From contig CAYTVG010000002.1 of the NCBI GenBank assembly GCA_964441755.1, positions 310,001 to 374,000 of the forward strand: 64,000 nucleotides of DNA, given 5' to 3'. The stretch is from JAUMBM01 sp964441755 (GTDB lineage Bacteria > Bacteroidota > Bacteroidia > Chitinophagales > Saprospiraceae). The position numbers and the translations under genes were made by a program. Of this stretch, positions 62,801 through 64,000 are shown one piece after another (positions within the stretch are counted from its first letter, which is position 1; the number at the start of each line of letters is the position of its first letter). Below the pieces are notes generated by a model. It made no database searches. It had not been told where the DNA came from and saw only the letters and a list, made by a program, of their open reading frames with translations.

Positions 62801-64000
62801 CAAGGGTACTCACTTCAAGGGTGAAGGCTCCATTGCCGGAGGCAGGGGCACCGCAAACGGTTGTTACATAAAAATCAATATCGTACTTGAGAATATTGAC
62901 AAAGTCAAGCGTAAACGCCTGTGGAAGCGTCGAAAAGGAAGTTATCGAAATGCCAGTTCTGCCGCTGAGACTACTCGCTCCGCTAAGTGAGTTGATGGCC
63001 GTGAATCTGTAGCCTGTTGAATCATTGATGGAACCTGTATCGTCCAAAAAATAACGCACGGAGTCGATTTCTATGCGAATCTCCTCCAATCTGGCCTGTG
63101 AAGGTCTCAGTACAAAGCTGTAGCGCCCCTCAGCATTGGTAAGTGTTGACTCGGATAGTTCGCTGCCATCGTTAAACCGGTTATACAATCGGACAGTAAT
63201 GCTGTCCATGCCGCAGTTGACGCCCTCATGCCGAACGATTCCGTTGACGACATAGGCGGTCTTGTCGACAAAAACGATGTTGGATTTGATGCTGTTTTGT
63301 GGGGAAATGGATGAGGATATAGGGTTTACCTGAAACTCGTGTCCCTCAAAAGAGGCAGTCAGTGTGTAAGTAACGGTTTCATCTGCATAATAAACCCCAC
63401 TAATATAAAAATGCCCGTTGTTATCAGAAACTGTCGAATAAATGTATCGCTCTCCCTCTACAACCGATTCGGCTTTGATGGCTACACCGGGTACTGGCGA
63501 GCCTCCTGTTGCCGTGATTACATCCCCTTCAAATACACCGGCACCCTTTCTGTATCCTTTGTCGGACTTTGGCAGAGATTCCCGATCTGAAACGGTAACT
63601 ACTGTGACTTTATATACATACTCCTTTCCGGGGATTCCGTCGGTATCCTGAAATATGCTTTCACTGGACGCAACAGTTGCCAGCAGTTCATTGTCTCTGT
63701 AGATTTTGAAGCCATTAATGTAGTCTCGGTTGCCGGTGAATGTCCACTGTATGTTAGTGCGATTGCTGAAAAGCCCGTCACTGGCTGTTACACTTGAGAG
63801 CCTTTCATTCCAAATTTCAACCAGATCATTGGAGTAGAAAAATACGCCCCCCTTACCTTCAAAATAAGGTGCTCCTACCAGAAAACCTGCATTGCTGATC
63901 GCTACTGAGAAACCGAACTGCGCATTGTTGGTCCCTTGTTGGTTGAGTATGTTGAGGGTTTCAACAAAATCATAGGTTGTGCCGGCTCGTTTATACAGGT
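56865..64000 (-). CDS. very large T9SS-secreted surface protein, 5' end outside window (at least 2378 aa)
   Basis: The ATG at 63209 is internal: the frame stays open to the window edge at 64000, adding over 260 residues. The upstream part reads as an FG-GAP-like repeat (AQFGFSVAISNAGFLVGAPYF, about 63870-63960), a fibronectin-III-like domain (RTNIQWTFTGNRDYINGFKI, about 63600-63840) and carboxypeptidase-regulatory-like domains near 63070-63560. A long unassigned beta-rich region (about 59300-62900) follows. Then come shared module A (59222-58880), two GWNW modules (58835-58290), module A again (58208-57885), an SprB-like repeat (about 57870-57680), a PKD (about 57420-57180; SWHWDFGDSH) and a T9SS sorting domain (about 57140-56865). 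Exported adhesin or structural surface protein. Confidence 0.88.
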   Translation of the reverse strand, partial: LYKRAGTTYDFVETLNILNQQGTNNAQFGFSVAISNAGFLVGAPYFEGKGGVFFYSNDLVEIWNERLSSVTASDGLFSNRTNIQWTFTGNRDYINGFKIYRDNELLATVASSESIFQDTDGIPGKEYVYKVTVVTVSDRESLPKSDKGYRKGAGVFEGDVITATGGSPVPGVAIKAESVVEGERYIYSTVSDNNGHFYISGVYYADETVTYTLTASFEGHEFQVNPISSSISPQNSIKSNIVFVDKTAYVVNGIVRHEGVNCGMDSITVRLYNRFNDGSELSESTLTNAEGRYSFVLRPSQARLEEIRIEIDSVRYFLDDTGSINDSTGYRFTAINSLSGASSLSGRTGISITSFSTLPQAFTLDFVNILKYDIDFYVTTVCGAPASGNGAFTLEVSTLDGCFQQRAVTDAVNGIVTMSLPPINELIINIIDASPSTVQNLLIVDYLRYRPTKLDLGDIHDNNFSRLYTSQQLDSLTFRPIVYHKPPSISVANDFGGWAQCAEVNLPRLLTQNKYYSIRLDVREIHQGVSCVVNDGYLIVSNAAALDNIRDTLQFLPSINQFEPHNFRAGQPNLISPYAKSISIKYFSSTNDFLAEYTIPVVVIGSAQLPGSDIIVDIKDEQGQVKLPVYILRDPPGDGSFSSIEEGESFTKSLTTFSDFSAGGGFLTANDFTAATVGGFLNIDLRGGDGSSDENSQEITFTTTQTIATSSDPNFVGPSADVLVGIGAAIQYGLVEELQYDEASCTITKVQRVNVSPNSIKTDWYYTVGQIKQLIAERRSQAAAALRGEYQIQIAGTLISAEETAARLNTEAENWELVLDYHAKQSVPFYQLCAKPMIPDELWAEVIFYDKREEYNRGVGVFGIDPLLSPSSAPPSFVRRVNKAKEARRQFCTDPRVGRYNGEEFILSNDISQITFDNNLALKYERSSTAVDFWLDSLYLSIDETESRISNSQETQTLFPRVENTTFSAGVDINKSSTVARSTSSVSTQKSYVDLLAQGGILFQYKQGVGFGFTTEVASVTSRIGVQFELQSTWGSTHYTSSTSESTVSYTLSDLDPGDQFSVTAIKARDFGHSPYFQLLGGRSSCPPEPGTIYRDMSEIALWDPETGSTSRTYELRNQDPNGTATFYLQLTNSSPFGEARDIFVYHDGASNVNGARIKLGGQDLGGGNYDGLSYAFINANQPFLLPLEVIPSPGVYSYENIYIVSRPQCSDGDLLVTSPEVRDTVSISVFFDHPCSDITIASPGNDWLIRRRNPLSQDLNENREQLEIELRDYDSSNPTLREIYLEYRRIGDGSGWSRIPTNELDPNYVVNRDSLVSYDRDNFGPGQIPKFFYIWDITERYSQYPDGIYEVRAVSSCGTAGVVQSNTIRGQIRRQTSDVFALTQPSDGVWQLGDEISIRVNKEIDCNRLGNIQFKVLDPSGMNVPGVVACFFDNNSLIFQPTEPSLLSYDRKELTAVMYGLVDETGNVYPDTFRWKFTVVARDIYVDTDILRTTIYQGSDGFLSTNVFRNSASPISYVTDNLSAYPWISATPSASSINSPLGQSIAFVVNGSLLPIGDTTATLIIRSTSGQINQGADTVRIYVKVIATPPSWEIDPSLYSQNMTVIANYSFTEEQGVISKDTMDIISAWIGNRLRGRAAMRGTEGGLFASFIAVYGEASDAGQPIEFRVWDASDGQEYNAYPITGDTIKYGANSIVGSFLAPLRLEIDRNKDRARYIPVNGLADGGGGWTWFSVNHQETDMRVGTQLRELINARNGDIIKTVRRSGSILQGASASFIEGIGWISINGLDRLNPHDAYQIYLQGPDDSIRVTGQNAVYNPIPLAAGWNQVGFPLQQAMPIHPTLNITPPGSGNFIKTTGLDGSSGIGQYTGGQWLGVGSLTMLRPNFGYQIKVDQASILNYPGSTNPLHEQSDDQSIPAIGQCDPNDPSTWVVDPSLYPSNMIIMGIVEVNQEVLHSSSSQVAAFINGECRGVTSLNQLPSLGSYMANLFIYGQGNEGEIEIRIFDAETGRIHLNQERLAFVPNAIIGNFTQPYVFRNKLFSASFSTEHSLCETDNHASSAITLVTGLEGPYTYQWSTGDETAQAENLAPGMYTVTITGQGGIWFVDSVLVNNLAQPIEQPQVSASFDQRVCVGDDVAFYAASQLPTVDYLWYDPAGILLHQGPSLLLENMQQPFLGSVRSLHRGCLSAAVSIEAETYLPSAEFSAQPEEAVTTQTEVIFRAAQLLPGASWHWDFGDSHTAGSMDALHTFAAAGTYAVRLTVTDAAGCRNQSSREITVESPSREQSPAAARLSLEAMPNPFNALLTARIQVEVPARYKLSLLDMEGRMVWNQQYQWEAGEYEIPIRLFIPDAAYLLRLENELGDVVTLQAVKSSPRP

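Noticed and set aside
63207..63209. ATG at 63209 as the start of the largest protein
   Set aside because: The frame is continuously open to the window edge and encodes recognisable domains upstream.
1..64000. tRNA or rRNA genes, insertion sequences, integrases or prophage genes
   Set aside because: I saw no cloverleaf with a T-loop, no rRNA-like sequence, and no transposase, integrase or phage structural product in any coding region or intergenic stretch.

Overview
The window is a chromosomal segment of a Bacteroidota bacterium. The evidence is a bifunctional lpxC-fabZ fusion, a TonB-dependent receptor with an N-terminal carboxypeptidase-regulatory-like domain, three giant surface proteins with type IX secretion (T9SS) C-terminal sorting domains and SprB-like/PKD repeats, futalosine-type menaquinone synthesis, and TAnnTTTG promoter elements close to start codons. 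The large HYR/PKD/T9SS proteins and the class III PHA synthase suggest a Saprospirales-like lineage, but that placement is only a guess.

Left part (1-16 kb): the end of a polyhydroxyalkanoate synthase; a saccharopine/alanine dehydrogenase-like oxidoreductase; a DASS dicarboxylate transporter; a TonB receptor; trmD; a NYN-nuclease/cold-shock fusion; hemC; the lipid A genes lpxD, lpxC-fabZ and lpxA with a small ABC ATPase overlapping lpxA; and an acyl-CoA dehydrogenase followed by a metallo-beta-lactamase-fold hydrolase.

Middle part (16-31.8 kb): a PgpH-like 7TM-HD phosphodiesterase, an FeS-type photolyase, a GH97 glucosidase, an acyl-CoA thioesterase, a small conserved protein with a well-formed promoter, lipB, a TolB-like propeller lipoprotein, the coupled trio GH1-glucosidase/PorV-like barrel/mqnB, surE, a candidate small RNA with its own promoter and terminator, and a helix-hairpin-helix outer-membrane protein.

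Accessory part (31.8-48.3 kb): eleven minus-strand genes run from 48273 to 31837, overlapping or separated by at most 13 bases, and read as one operon. In transcription order they are a GT32-GT4 fusion, an O-antigen ligase/polymerase with TPRs, an ABC export pair (Wzm/Wzt-like), a thioester-reductase-type SDR, a PEP-synthase-like phosphotransferase, a P-loop kinase, a UbiA-family transferase, an asparagine-synthase-type amidotransferase, a transglutaminase-like lipoprotein and a DXD glycosyltransferase. The set looks like synthesis, modification, export and ligation of a cell-surface glycan or glycolipid. It is the best candidate here for an undescribed system.

Right part (48.3-64 kb): a striking array of alternating palindromes with a 78-bp period, then three tandem minus-strand genes for giant secreted T9SS proteins (1627 aa, about 988 aa and more than 2370 aa). 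The last is still open at the window edge. The three share a recurring module of about 110 residues in seven copies. Their position next to the glycan operon fits a model in which T9SS cargo is anchored on a surface glycan. No tRNA, rRNA, CRISPR array, prophage or transposase was seen.
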